Assembly (NCBI GenBank): GCA_963734295.1
Contig: CAVTGS010000011.1
Coordinates: 124,001-188,000 of the forward strand
Source: JAEUMW01 sp963734295
GTDB taxonomy: Bacteria; Pseudomonadota; Gammaproteobacteria; Burkholderiales; JAEUMW01
Reading direction: 5' to 3'
DNA: 64,000 nucleotides
Of the stretch, positions 46,243-54,947 are shown piece after piece. A program made the translations under genes and the position numbers. The first letter of the stretch is position 1. Every line of letters begins with the position of its first letter. The notes below the pieces were generated by a model. It was not told the origin of the DNA and searched no databases. It saw only the letters and a program-made list of their open reading frames with translations.

Positions 46243-46256
46243 TTGATCTAGGTCAA
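46243..46256. promoter_or_regulatory. FNR/Anr-like box between ompW and aat
   Basis: TTGATCTAGGTCAA matches TTGAT-N4-ATCAA at nine of ten positions, with a palindromic CTAG core. It is about 160 bases before the ompW ATG (minus) and just before AAAGGAGAGG on the plus strand. ompW is the more likely target. Confidence 0.65.
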
Positions 46257-46360
46257 AGGAGAGGTCGGTTTGGCGCTGCATGGTGCCTGCGATGGCCCTC
46301 TGCCGGCAGGCACTGCGCGCTTCGCCACGACACGCCCCCAGCCGCCCGACGTCACCGCCC

Positions 46361-47062
46361 TTGATCCCCTGGCTGCACCCTGCCGACCCGTTTCCGCCGC
46401 TCGACAACGGCTCTCGAGTATCCCAACGGCCTGCTCGCGGCCGGCGGCGATCTGTCGGTGCCCCGACTGCTGGACGCCTATCGCCACGGCATCTTCCCGT
46501 GGTTCGGGGAAGGGGAGCCGATCCTGTGGTGGAGCCCGAATCCGCGCATGGTGCTCTTCCCGGCAGAGCTGCGGGTGTCGCGTTCGCTCGCCAAGCGCTT
46601 GCGCCGCCGCGATTACGAGGTGCGGGCCGACACCGCGTTTCGCGCCGTCATGGAGGGCTGTGCGGCGCCGCGGCGCGGGCCAGCCCGGAACGTGGATCAC
46701 GGCGACGATGATCGACGCCTACACGGCCCTGCACGCCGCGGGCTACGCGCATTCGGTGGAGACCTGGATCGGCGGGCGAGCTGGTCGGCGGACTGTACGG
46801 GGTGGCGATCGGCCGCGTGTTCTACGGGGAGTCCATGTTCACCCGCGTCGCCGACGCCTCCAAGGTCGCTTTCGTCCACCTCGTGCGCCAGCTCGACCGC
46901 TGGGGGTTCGGCCTGATCGACTGTCAGATGCGCACCGCCCATCTGGCGAGCCTGGGGGCGCGCGAGATTTCGCGGCCAAACTTTACGAGCAGGTTGCGAG
47001 AATTGCTAAACTATCCAAATGTTTCGGCTCCCTGGCGACTGACCCATGGCCCATCTGGGTGA
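46361..47062 (+). pseudogene. aat: leucyl/phenylalanyl-tRNA-protein transferase Aat, frameshifted
   Basis: Four frames join into an Aat: IPWLHPADPFPPLDN, ALEYPNGLLAAGGDLSVPRLLDAYRHGIFPWFGEGEP and WWSPNPRMVLFP, then GTWITATMIDAYTALHAAGYAHSVETW, then ELVGGLYGVAIGRVFYGESMF, LIDCQMRTAHLASLGAREISR. Each step (near 46410, 46678 and 46775) equals one inserted base. Aat adds Leu or Phe to N-terminal Lys/Arg for ClpS-ClpAP degradation. The start is uncertain: TTG 46361 gives the usual N terminus; ATG 46280 or TTG 46270 (after AAAGGAGAGG) are alternatives. The bpt gene overlaps its end. Confidence 0.9.
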
Positions 47063-47777
47063 TTTTCCCCTGTCGATGCTGCAGTTCTATGCGACTGCGC
47101 CTTATCCGTGCAGCTATCTGCCGGAAAAGATGGCCCGGTCGCAGGTCGCAACACCCAGTCACCTGATCGACAGCGCGGTCTACAGCGAGCTCGTGCGCGC
47201 GGGCTTCCGCCGCAGCGGCGCCTTCACCTATCGCCCGTACTGCGATCACTGCCGCGCCTGCGTGCCGGTGCGCATCGTCACCCAGGAATACGTACCGAGC
47301 CGCGCTCAGCGCCGCGCATGGCGGCGGCACGAAGGCATGACGTCGCAGCTGCTGGAGCTCAAGTACAGCCCGGAGCACTATGGGCTGTATCTGCGCTATC
47401 AATCGCGCCGTCACAGCGGCGGCGGCATGGACCAGGACAGTCGGGAGCAGTACCGTCACTTCCTGCTGCAGAGCAACGTGAATTCGAACCTGGTCGAGTT
47501 CCGGGAAAACGGCGTCCTGCGCATGGTGAGCATCCTGGATCGCCTGCAGGACGGGATCTCGTCCGTCTACACGTTCTTCGATCCCTCCGTCGAGGGGGCG
47601 AGCTACGGCACCTACAACGTGATGTGGCAGGCGGAGCTGTGCCAGAAGCTGGGGCTGCCGTATCTCTATCTCGGCTACTGGATCGCGCAAAGTCGCAAGA
47701 TGGTCTACAAGATCAACTTCCGCCCCATCGAAGGGTTGATCGACGATCGCTGGCAGCGGCTGCCGCCACCGACCTGA
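47046..47777 (+). CDS. bpt: aspartate/glutamate leucyltransferase (arginyl-tRNA transferase family)
   Basis: A 243-residue N-end rule transferase. The N-terminal ATE domain has PYPCSYLPEKMARSQ and YRPYCDHCRACVPVRI; the C-terminal domain has GGMDQDSREQYRHFLLQS, LGLPYLYLGYWI and MVYKINFRPIEGLIDDRW. Bacterial members add Leu to N-terminal Asp or Glu. It overlaps the end of aat by 17 bases, the standard arrangement. Confidence 0.95.
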   Translation: MAHLGDFPLSMLQFYATAPYPCSYLPEKMARSQVATPSHLIDSAVYSELVRAGFRRSGAFTYRPYCDHCRACVPVRIVTQEYVPSRAQRRAWRRHEGMTSQLLELKYSPEHYGLYLRYQSRRHSGGGMDQDSREQYRHFLLQSNVNSNLVEFRENGVLRMVSILDRLQDGISSVYTFFDPSVEGASYGTYNVMWQAELCQKLGLPYLYLGYWIAQSRKMVYKINFRPIEGLIDDRWQRLPPPT

Positions 47778-47812
47778 CGACGGTCACCCACCGGGAAGGC
47801 GCGCCGCCGCCC

Positions 47813-48496
47813 ATGCGAGTCCTGATCGTCGAGGACGACAGCAGCATCGCCGCCAATCTTTACGATTTCCTCGAAGCCCGCGGTCACGCGGTCGATGCCG
47901 CGGGCGACGGCATCACCGGCCTGCACCTCGCCATCGCGCACGAATTCGACGCCATCCTCCTGGACTTGAACCTGCCCGGCCTCGATGGGCTCATTCTGTG
48001 CCGCAAGCTGAGAGAGGAGGCGGGGAAGGATACCCCGATCCTGATGATCACCGCCCGCGACACCGTCGACGACAAGGTCCGTGGTTTCGCGCACGGCGCC
48101 GACGATTATCTGGTCAAACCGTTCTCCCTGCGCGAGGTCGAGGCGCGCCTCACTTCCTTGCACCGCCGCCACGCCGGCAAGATCCCGCCCAAACCGATCG
48201 AGGTCGGCAGGCTTCGCTTCGACCCCCGCACCGCGACCCTCACGTGCGACGGCCAGCCGGTGAAGCTGCCGCCGAAGTGCGTGCGCCTGATCGAAACGAT
48301 GATGCGAGATCCCGATCGCGTCTTCTCCCGTTCCGATCTGGAAGCCGCGGTATGGGGCGGCGAGCCGATCACCGGCGACATGCTGCGCAGTCAGATGTAT
48401 CTGCTGCGGCGGGCCATCGCGCTAGCGGGCAGCCCGGATCCGATCGAGAACGTCCACGGCCTGGGTTATCGGCTGGCGGTGAAGACCGATCCCTGA
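47813..48496 (+). CDS. OmpR/PhoB-family response regulator
   Basis: A 227-residue two-component regulator. The receiver domain has the acidic pair EDD, phospho-Asp in LLDLNLPGLDG, Thr in MITARD and Lys in VKPFS; the C-terminal winged helix (about 130-225) has the OmpR-type EAAVWGGEP and ENVHGLGYRL. Three bases separate it from the kinase gene. It follows bpt by 35 bases. Targets unknown. Confidence 0.94.
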   Translation: MRVLIVEDDSSIAANLYDFLEARGHAVDAAGDGITGLHLAIAHEFDAILLDLNLPGLDGLILCRKLREEAGKDTPILMITARDTVDDKVRGFAHGADDYLVKPFSLREVEARLTSLHRRHAGKIPPKPIEVGRLRFDPRTATLTCDGQPVKLPPKCVRLIETMMRDPDRVFSRSDLEAAVWGGEPITGDMLRSQMYLLRRAIALAGSPDPIENVHGLGYRLAVKTDP

Positions 48497-48499
48497 GCG

Positions 48500-49795
48500 A
48501 TGATGAAGCGCGGGTTGCGGCTACGCATCGGGGCGACATTCGCCCTCTTCGCGTTGGCTGTCGTCATCATCCAGACGACCTACGTCGTCCTGGTCACCGA
48601 CGCGCAGGAAGAAGAGTTCATCGAGCACATCCTCACCGAAGAGATGGCACGCCTGCGCGACGCCTATCGCGCGTTCGGCAGCCCGGCGCTGCCCCGTGGA
48701 CATTTGCTGGAGGGCTATGCGCTGGGTCCTGGCGGCGACAGGACGGTTCTTCCGGCGCACCTCCGCGAGCTCGATGTCGGCAACCACGAAATCGTTCGCG
48801 ATGGCAAGGAGTACCACGTGCACGTGCGCGAGGACGGCGACGTGCGCCTTTATCTCGTATACGACGCGACGCGGCACGAGGAGCGCATGGGCAAGTTTGC
48901 GCTCCACCTTCTTGCCGCGGTTCTGTCGGCCGGCGTGGTGTCGGCCGTGGCGGCCTACTGGCTCTCGGGGGTGCTGGTGCGGCAGGTCTCCGACCTCGCC
49001 ACGCGTGTCGCCCGCCTCGATCCCGTCGCCGCTGCCCCGCACCTCGCAGACGGCCAGCAGGACGAGGAGGTGTCGACGCTCGCCTCCGCATTCGACCGCT
49101 ACCATGAGCGCGTCGCCGCGGTCGTGGAGCGGGAGAAGCAGTTCACATCCAACGTGAGCCATGAGTTGCGCACGCCCCTCACCACGATCAAGACGAGCTG
49201 CGAACTGCTCGTGCAGGATCCGGCCCTCTCCGGGAAATCGCAAGAGCGCCTTGCGGGCATCGCCCGCGCAGCCGACCGCATGACGGAGCTGACGGAGGCG
49301 CTCCTGCTCCTCGCTCGCCAGACGACCCTGGACGGCGCCCAGGAGCTCGTGCCCCTGCAGGAAGCGGCCGAGGAAGTGGTGGCGTCGCTGCGCGAATCGC
49401 TGTCCCGTCGGCACATCGATGTCGAGCTTCGGGTACCGGCGCACGCCGCAGTGCGGACACCCCGTCTTGCCCTTCACGTCGTGCTGTCGAACTTGCTGCG
49501 CAACGCCGCGAGCTATACGGATCGCGGGCGCATCACGGTCGGCTATCGGGACGGCACCCTGTCGGTGGCGGATACCGGCCGCGGCATCGCAGCCACGGAC
49601 CTGCCCCGGATCTTCGACCGCTTCTATCGGGGGGAGGCCCGGCGCGCGCATGCCGAAGGCTCGGGTCTTGGGCTCGCCATCGTCAAGCATATCGCCGACC
49701 GCCTGGGCTGGAAGCTCGGTGTCGCAAGCGAGCTGGGCAAGGGCAGTACTTTCACCGTCGAATTCCCTTCCTCTTCACGCTTTCATCACACTTGA
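48500..49795 (+). CDS. sensor histidine kinase
   Basis: A 431-residue membrane kinase: helix 1 at about residues 10-33, a periplasmic sensor of about 100 residues (rich in charged and His residues), helix 2 near 130-155, a HAMP-like linker, the H-box FTSNVSHELRTPLTTIK, N-box VLSNLLRNAASY, and G-boxes VADTGRGI and GSGLGLAIVKHIA. Partner of the regulator just upstream. It resembles QseC/PmrB-type kinases; the signal is unknown. Confidence 0.93.
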   Translation: MMKRGLRLRIGATFALFALAVVIIQTTYVVLVTDAQEEEFIEHILTEEMARLRDAYRAFGSPALPRGHLLEGYALGPGGDRTVLPAHLRELDVGNHEIVRDGKEYHVHVREDGDVRLYLVYDATRHEERMGKFALHLLAAVLSAGVVSAVAAYWLSGVLVRQVSDLATRVARLDPVAAAPHLADGQQDEEVSTLASAFDRYHERVAAVVEREKQFTSNVSHELRTPLTTIKTSCELLVQDPALSGKSQERLAGIARAADRMTELTEALLLLARQTTLDGAQELVPLQEAAEEVVASLRESLSRRHIDVELRVPAHAAVRTPRLALHVVLSNLLRNAASYTDRGRITVGYRDGTLSVADTGRGIAATDLPRIFDRFYRGEARRAHAEGSGLGLAIVKHIADRLGWKLGVASELGKGSTFTVEFPSSSRFHHT

Positions 49796-49855
49796 TCGAG
49801 TCTTTCTTCACGACCCGCCGGCTATACTACTAGCGAACCCTTGGGGAGCTCGACC

Positions 49856-50629
49856 ATGCAGGCAAAGCGGGACGCTCTTTTCTCCGACGCAAGCCGCGCC
49901 GTCGGCGACTTCAACTTCGGCGAAGGAACAGCCGAAGTGTTCGACGACATGCTCGACCGCAGCATTCCGATGTACCGCGAGCTGCAGCGCATGATCGGCG
50001 AGATTGCGCGTGAGTTCGCAGTCGAAGGCACCAACGTCTACGATCTGGGCTGCTCGACGGGCATCACGCTGGAAACACTGCATCTGGCCGTCGGTTCCGG
50101 GACAACGCTGGTGGGGTTCGATTACTCCGAGCCAATGCTCGAGCGGGCTCGGCAGCGGTTCCAACCGTTGATCGCATCCGGCCGGATGCGGCTCGATCAC
50201 GCGGACCTGAACCAGGGCTGCGTCATCGAGAACGCTTCGGTCGTCGTGCTGAACCTCACCCTCCAGTTCATCCGCCCGCTCTACCGCGACAGCCTGATGC
50301 GCCAGATCGCATCTGGTCTCAACGACAATGGCGTCCTGATCCTGGTGGAGAAGGTGCTGGCGGCGGACTCGACGATCAACCGCCTGTTCATCAAGTTCTA
50401 CTACGACATGAAGCGGCGCAACGGCTACGACGAGATGGAGATCGCGCAAAAGCGCGAAGCCCTCGAGAACGTGCTCATTCCCTACCGCGTGGACGAGAAC
50501 GTGGAGCTCTTGAAGCGCAGCGGCTTTCGCGAGGTGGAGACCTTCTATCGGTGGTACAACTTCTGCGGCTTCCTCGGCTCTCAAGCGAGCTGTAAACGCA
50601 TGGGACTTATGCGCAATGCCTCGCCATGA
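49856..50629 (+). CDS. cmoA: carboxy-S-adenosyl-L-methionine synthase CmoA-like
   Basis: A 257-residue methyltransferase-fold protein that aligns throughout with E. coli CmoA: RDALFSDASRAVGDFNFGEGTAEVFDDML, VYDLGCSTGIT, VVVLNLTLQFI, LILVEKVL, KRRNGYDEMEIAQKREALENVL and the aromatic FYRWYNFCGF near the end. CmoA converts SAM and prephenate to carboxy-SAM for the cmo5U wobble modification of tRNA. GGGGAG precedes the ATG at 49856. CmoB is not encoded nearby. It overlaps the next gene by 14 bases. Confidence 0.82.
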   Translation: MQAKRDALFSDASRAVGDFNFGEGTAEVFDDMLDRSIPMYRELQRMIGEIAREFAVEGTNVYDLGCSTGITLETLHLAVGSGTTLVGFDYSEPMLERARQRFQPLIASGRMRLDHADLNQGCVIENASVVVLNLTLQFIRPLYRDSLMRQIASGLNDNGVLILVEKVLAADSTINRLFIKFYYDMKRRNGYDEMEIAQKREALENVLIPYRVDENVELLKRSGFREVETFYRWYNFCGFLGSQASCKRMGLMRNASP

Positions 50630-51368
50630 TCGCGGCGGCAATTTCTTCTTCCGTCACCGCAACATGCTTTTCCCCGTTTTTGTCGTGGTGACGCTGCTGT
50701 TCTGTACACCGCGCTTTGCCTTCGGTGATCGCACCCTCGACCTCTGGCTGGATGTTGTCGGCGCCGCGATCGCTCTCGCGGGACAGGGTCTGAGGATGCT
50801 CACGATCGGTTACGAATACATCGTGCGGGGCGGGCGGCAAGGCAAGGTGTACGCGGAGCATCTGGTGCAGGGTGGCGTCTTCGCCCACTCGCGCAACCCG
50901 CTGTACCTCGGCAACCTGCTCATCATCGTCGGTCTCGCAGTGATGGTGCACTCGCTGCCGCTCTACCTCTTCGGCATTCCGTTCTTCGTCTTCGTGTACG
51001 CCGCCATCATCGCCGCCGAGGAGAACTTCCTGCGCGCCAAGTTCGGCGCCGAATACGAAGCGTACTGTGAGAGCGTGAACCGCATCTGGCCCCACTGGAA
51101 GGGCTTCAGGCAGTCGATCGCGGGCATGCGTTTCAACTGGCGGCGGCTCGCCATCCGCGAATACGGCACGGTTTTCGGACTCGCGCTCGCGATCATCGGC
51201 ATTCGCGCTCTGACGCTCTACAAAGTGCTCGGGGAGGCGGCCGTGCCCGACATTCTCGATCTCTCGTGGTGGCTGGTGCCGGTGATCGTGGTCTACGCGG
51301 GCGTTCGCTACCTCAAGAAATCGGGACGCCTGACCGAGTATCGCTCGGCGGGTGCGGAGGCGTCGTAG
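50616..51368 (+). CDS. isoprenylcysteine carboxylmethyltransferase-family protein
   Basis: A 250-residue membrane methyltransferase of the ICMT/PEMT type. About six hydrophobic helices; the SAM and active-site part contains HSRNPLYLGNLLIIVGLAVM and EENFLRAKFGAEYEAYCESVNRIWP, the family's signature. Two further helices at the C terminus end in a basic tail. Substrate unknown in bacteria, probably a lipid or small thiol. Overlaps cmoA by 14 bases and so is probably co-transcribed. Confidence 0.85.
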   Translation: MPRHDRGGNFFFRHRNMLFPVFVVVTLLFCTPRFAFGDRTLDLWLDVVGAAIALAGQGLRMLTIGYEYIVRGGRQGKVYAEHLVQGGVFAHSRNPLYLGNLLIIVGLAVMVHSLPLYLFGIPFFVFVYAAIIAAEENFLRAKFGAEYEAYCESVNRIWPHWKGFRQSIAGMRFNWRRLAIREYGTVFGLALAIIGIRALTLYKVLGEAAVPDILDLSWWLVPVIVVYAGVRYLKKSGRLTEYRSAGAEAS

Positions 51369-51413
51369 CAGTCCGACGCCTTCCTTCGCGCCGGTCGCGT
51401 TTAGAATGCGGCC

Positions 51414-52451
51414 ATGCTTTACTCGGCGGTCCGCCGCGCCCTCTTCTCGCTCGATCCGGAAAAAGCTCAGCGCGTCGCCCTCGCCGCTCTCGCGAGCGTC
51501 GATGCACTCGGTCTCACGGGATGGGTGGCACCGCCGCCGGTGCGCGCGCCGCGCCGCGTCATGGGTATCGACTTTCCCAACCCGGTGGGCCTTGCCGCGG
51601 GGTTCGACAAGAACGCGGAGCACATCGACCTCATGGCCGCACTCGGTTTCGGCTTCATCGAAGTCGGCACCGTGACCCCCCGCCCGCAGCCCGGCAACCC
51701 AGCACCGCGGATCTTTCGGATACCCGAGCGACAGGCCCTCGTCAATCGTCTGGGCTTCAACAACGTCGGTCTGGACCGGCTGCTCGCGAACATCGAGGGT
51801 GCCCGCTTCCAGGGGGTGCTCGGGATCAATATCGGTAAGAACTTCGACACGCCGCTCGAACGCGCGCACCAGGACTATCTCGCGTGCCTGCGCGGCGCTT
51901 ATCCGCAGGCGGCCTACATCGCGGTGAACATCTCGTCGCCCAACACGCCCAAGCTGCGGGACCTGCAGAACGCGGCCGAGCTCGAGCGTTTGTTGGACGC
52001 ACTCAAGTCTGAACAGCAGACGCTCTCTTCATCCCACGGGCGGTATGTCCCGATCGCGGTGAAGATCTCGCCGGATCTTTCCGCCGGGCAGGTCGAAGCC
52101 GTCGCGGCACTGCTGGTGAAACACGGGATGGACGGGGCAATCGCCACCAACACGACGATCTCGCGGGAGGGTGTGGAAGGTTCACGGTCGGCGCAGGAAG
52201 CCGGCGGCCTCAGCGGCGCACCCCTGCTGGAGCGCTCGAACGCCATCCTCCAGCGTTTATGCGACGTCCTGGACGGCCGCTTGCCCGTGATCGGTGTCGG
52301 CGGGATTCTTTCGGGGCGAGATGCGCTGGCGAAGCTTGCGGCCGGTGCGAGCCTCGTTCAGCTCTACACGGGGCTCATCTACCGCGGCCCGGACCTGGTG
52401 CGCGAGGTGGTCGAGGCGGTCGTGCAGCAGGAGCGGCGCGGGGCGGCCTGA
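51414..52451 (+). CDS. pyrD: quinone-dependent dihydroorotate dehydrogenase (class 2)
   Basis: A 345-residue class 2 PyrD. The N-terminal membrane-associating helix (residues 1-35) is followed by the FMN barrel: GLAAGFDKNAEHID, GFGFIEVGTVTPRPQPGNP, NRLGFNNVG, INIGKNFDTP, VNISSPNT with the catalytic Ser, KISPDL, TNTTISR and GVGGILSGRDALAKLAAGASLVQLYTGLIY. It oxidises dihydroorotate with the quinone pool as acceptor. Confidence 0.97.
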   Translation: MLYSAVRRALFSLDPEKAQRVALAALASVDALGLTGWVAPPPVRAPRRVMGIDFPNPVGLAAGFDKNAEHIDLMAALGFGFIEVGTVTPRPQPGNPAPRIFRIPERQALVNRLGFNNVGLDRLLANIEGARFQGVLGINIGKNFDTPLERAHQDYLACLRGAYPQAAYIAVNISSPNTPKLRDLQNAAELERLLDALKSEQQTLSSSHGRYVPIAVKISPDLSAGQVEAVAALLVKHGMDGAIATNTTISREGVEGSRSAQEAGGLSGAPLLERSNAILQRLCDVLDGRLPVIGVGGILSGRDALAKLAAGASLVQLYTGLIYRGPDLVREVVEAVVQQERRGAA

Positions 52452-52481
52452 GCCTCCTCGGGGCAAGCACGGCGCGAGCCG

Positions 52482-53855
52482 TCAGACGGAGCAGATCACG
52501 GATTTGAACTTGCCGCGGGGCGTGCGCGCGATCTCGTCGACTACCACGACCCGGCACGCGAGGCCACCCCCGAGACGCGCCTGGGCATTGCGCAGGAGCG
52601 CGAGCTCGGAAGCTTCCGTGTATTCATCGGACGGCACGACGCGAATCGTGAGCGTGTCGAGGCAATCCTGCTGGATCTGCCCTTCCAGAATCCCCGGCAC
52701 GCCCCGGAACATGTTTCCCGCCAGACAGGCAGCCATGCGACGCCCGTCCGGTATCTTGATGAAGTCGTCGGAGCGGCCGATGATCTCGTCGATCAAGGGA
52801 CCGTGGCGGCCGCACTCGCAGGTTTCGGTCGCGGGTGCGAGGCGAACGAGGTCGCCGCTGCGGTAGCGCAAGAGCGGCATCGCCTGGTTGTTGAAGCCGG
52901 TGCCGACCGGTTCCACCAGATCCTCGTACTCGGTCGGAATGAATTCGACGTACGCGTAGTCCGTCATCAGGTGGTAGCGGCCTTGCTCGCACATGCCGAT
53001 GGCCGCGACCCGTTCGGCGAGCCCATACCAGTCCAGCACCTTGCAGCCGAAAGCGGTGGCGACCTGCTCGCGCTGCCGGCGGTCGAACATCTCCGACGAG
53101 GTCACGACACTTCTCAGGGACCGCCCTCTGTAGCGCTTCCCGTGGTCGAGCATCCACGCCGCGAGAAAGCTCACGGACGAGGGGTAGGCCTGGAGCACGA
53201 CCGGATCGAATTCGGTCAAGGCGTCGAGGTAGAGCGGCGCGCTGCGGTGCGACAGGTGGAGCGACGAGAGCATCAGCATGTTGTCGGCATAGTTGCGCCG
53301 CCAGTACGGAGGTTCGATTCGGTCCGCGGGAACGATGGGATCGCCGCGCAGCCAGGCGCGCCGGTCACCGGGGCGCAGTCCCGCCCACTCGAGATGGCGC
53401 GAGATGAAGGCGTGCTCGCGCGTGACGGCGTCGAGATCCTGATGGAACCATACCGGACTGCCGGTCGTGCCGCTGGTGCTGCCCGAGATCATCGGTTTGC
53501 CGGCGTCCTCGGCGATCAGGCTGCGGCCGGCCGCGCGCACGTCGGCCTTGGTCAGCAACGGCAGGCGGGCGAGATCGCGCGGAAACTCCATGTTCCGAAC
53601 GTCGAGTCCGAGCCTTTTAAAGCGCTCGCGGTAATAGGGCACGTGACGGGCTGCATGGCGAACGACGCGAGTGACGCGATCGGCCTGCTGGCGCGCAGCT
53701 TCGTCGGGGGTCCAGTTCTGCGATTCACGCAACTCGGCGCGCACGCGGCGGAACGCAAGGCCTTCGCGTGCGAGCCTGCGCCCGAGCGCACGGGCGGAGA
53801 GAAGCCAATCCTGGATCCACGGCGACGCCGCCCTGTAGTACGCGGAAGAGAACAT
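52482..53855 (-). CDS. PaaK-like phenylacetate-CoA ligase family protein
   Basis: A 457-residue adenylate-forming enzyme of the PaaK/CapK type. P-loop SGSTSGTTGSPVWFHQD, VTSSEMFDRRQREQV, the acid motif DWYGLAERVA, RYRSGDLVRL and IIGRSDDFIKIPDG hinge, then a C-terminal domain ending GKFKSVICSV. A cysteine-bearing CECGRHGP is also typical. CapK-like relatives are found in polysaccharide loci; no such cluster is beside this one. Substrate unknown. It converges with pyrD. Confidence 0.9.
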   Translation of the reverse strand: MFSSAYYRAASPWIQDWLLSARALGRRLAREGLAFRRVRAELRESQNWTPDEAARQQADRVTRVVRHAARHVPYYRERFKRLGLDVRNMEFPRDLARLPLLTKADVRAAGRSLIAEDAGKPMISGSTSGTTGSPVWFHQDLDAVTREHAFISRHLEWAGLRPGDRRAWLRGDPIVPADRIEPPYWRRNYADNMLMLSSLHLSHRSAPLYLDALTEFDPVVLQAYPSSVSFLAAWMLDHGKRYRGRSLRSVVTSSEMFDRRQREQVATAFGCKVLDWYGLAERVAAIGMCEQGRYHLMTDYAYVEFIPTEYEDLVEPVGTGFNNQAMPLLRYRSGDLVRLAPATETCECGRHGPLIDEIIGRSDDFIKIPDGRRMAACLAGNMFRGVPGILEGQIQQDCLDTLTIRVVPSDEYTEASELALLRNAQARLGGGLACRVVVVDEIARTPRGKFKSVICSV

Positions 53856-54139
53856 CGAGTTGCCCCCGAAAGCTGTTCGGGGCAGTCCTCAGCAGTTCAC
53901 GTGCCCAGATTGGAGCACGACGGGAAGGCTCTCTCACGACGCCGGCGGGGGCTCGATCCGCGCGGAAACGTTTCGGCATTCGCGCTAAGTCACTCGCGCC
54001 AGGGAAAGATTGCGAGCCCTCAAGGTCATTTTAAGAAAAAATACATAATAAATAGTATGTTGGTACCTGTTATTGATGTTTTGCAAGAGATTTAGAAGTC
54101 GCCTCGCGTTCGCGTAAACTTGCGCTCAGGAGGGTCGAG

Positions 54140-54256
54140 ATGCGAATCGGTGTACCCACGCAGAGCAAGGATCACGAGTACCACCATTGGCGCGTGACCT
54201 GCCCCCCGCTGGCCGGCGTTCCCGGCCGCGCCGCGCCGGAAGACCTTGGACGCTAG
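54140..54256 (+). pseudogene. short ORF resembling the 5' end of an alanine dehydrogenase gene
   Basis: A 38-codon frame with a strong AGGAGGG site: MRIGVPTQSKDHEYHHWRVT and a Pro/Arg-rich tail to TAG. MRIGVP-x3-KDHEYRV is the start of alanine dehydrogenase or transhydrogenase alpha proteins, and only that start is left here. Its stop overlaps the TTG start of rnfB (54246) in another frame, so it could now act as a leader that couples ribosomes onto rnfB. The similarity covers fewer than 20 residues, so chance cannot be ruled out. Confidence 0.4.
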
Positions 54257-54947
54257 CCCCTATCCCGCGACCGCTCGCGGCGTCGCGCTCTCGCTCGCCG
54301 ACCGGATCGACGCCGTGCTCCCGCAGACCCAGTGTCGCCGCTGCGGCTTCGCCGGGTGTCGGCCGTACGCCGAGGCGATCGCGGCAGGAGAGGCCGACAT
54401 CGATCGGTGCCCGCCGGGTGGCGAGCGGGGGATCGTCCGGCTGGCTGAGCTGCTGGGCGTCGGCCCCAAACTTCTCAACCCCGCGTGCGGGGTGCCCACA
54501 CCCAAGGCGGTCGCGGTCATCGACGAGGGCGCCTGTATCGGCTGCGCCCTGTGCCTCCCCGCCTGCCCGGTGGACGCGATCGTCGGCGCCCCCAGGCATC
54601 TTCACACCGTGATCGCCGCGCACTGCACGGGCTGCGAGCTTTGCCTTCCGCCCTGCCCGGTCGACTGCATCGCGATGCTTCCGGTCCCGGCACGCCAGGA
54701 CGAAGACGAAGCCGAAGAAACCCGCCGGCAGATGCTTGCCGCGGACGCAGCCCGCGAGCGCCACCGACGCCATCTCGGCCGAATCGACCGCGACGAACGG
54801 GAGCGCGCCCAACCCGAAGTTGCCCGGTCGGGATCCGCAGCGGATCCGAAACAGGCAGCCGTGCTTGCCGCGCTCGAGCGTGCCAAGGCAAACGCGGCAG
54901 CGGACGCCGCGAAGGCAGATCGATCGCTCGCCACGCGACGCCCATGA
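54246..54947 (+). CDS. rnfB: RnfB-like iron-sulfur electron transport protein
   Basis: A 233-residue ferredoxin-type protein. The N-terminal cluster motif is TQCRRCGFAGCRPYAEAI with a distal RCPPGG, followed by two 4Fe-4S motifs CIGCALCLPACPVDAI and CTGCELCLPPCPVDCI, and a charged Ala-rich C-terminal helix region. It lacks the N-terminal membrane helix of E. coli RsxB, as usual in betaproteobacteria, and no other rnf genes are near. The TTG start at 54246 lies within the end of the preceding short ORF. The stop overlaps the nth start in ATGA. Confidence 0.9.
   Translation: MDASPYPATARGVALSLADRIDAVLPQTQCRRCGFAGCRPYAEAIAAGEADIDRCPPGGERGIVRLAELLGVGPKLLNPACGVPTPKAVAVIDEGACIGCALCLPACPVDAIVGAPRHLHTVIAAHCTGCELCLPPCPVDCIAMLPVPARQDEDEAEETRRQMLAADAARERHRRHLGRIDRDERERAQPEVARSGSAADPKQAAVLAALERAKANAAADAAKADRSLATRRP

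Noticed and set aside
53306..53330. GGTTCGATTC, a tRNA T-arm-like string
   Set aside because: It lies inside the PaaK-like coding region, and no anticodon arm or acceptor stem can be formed around it.
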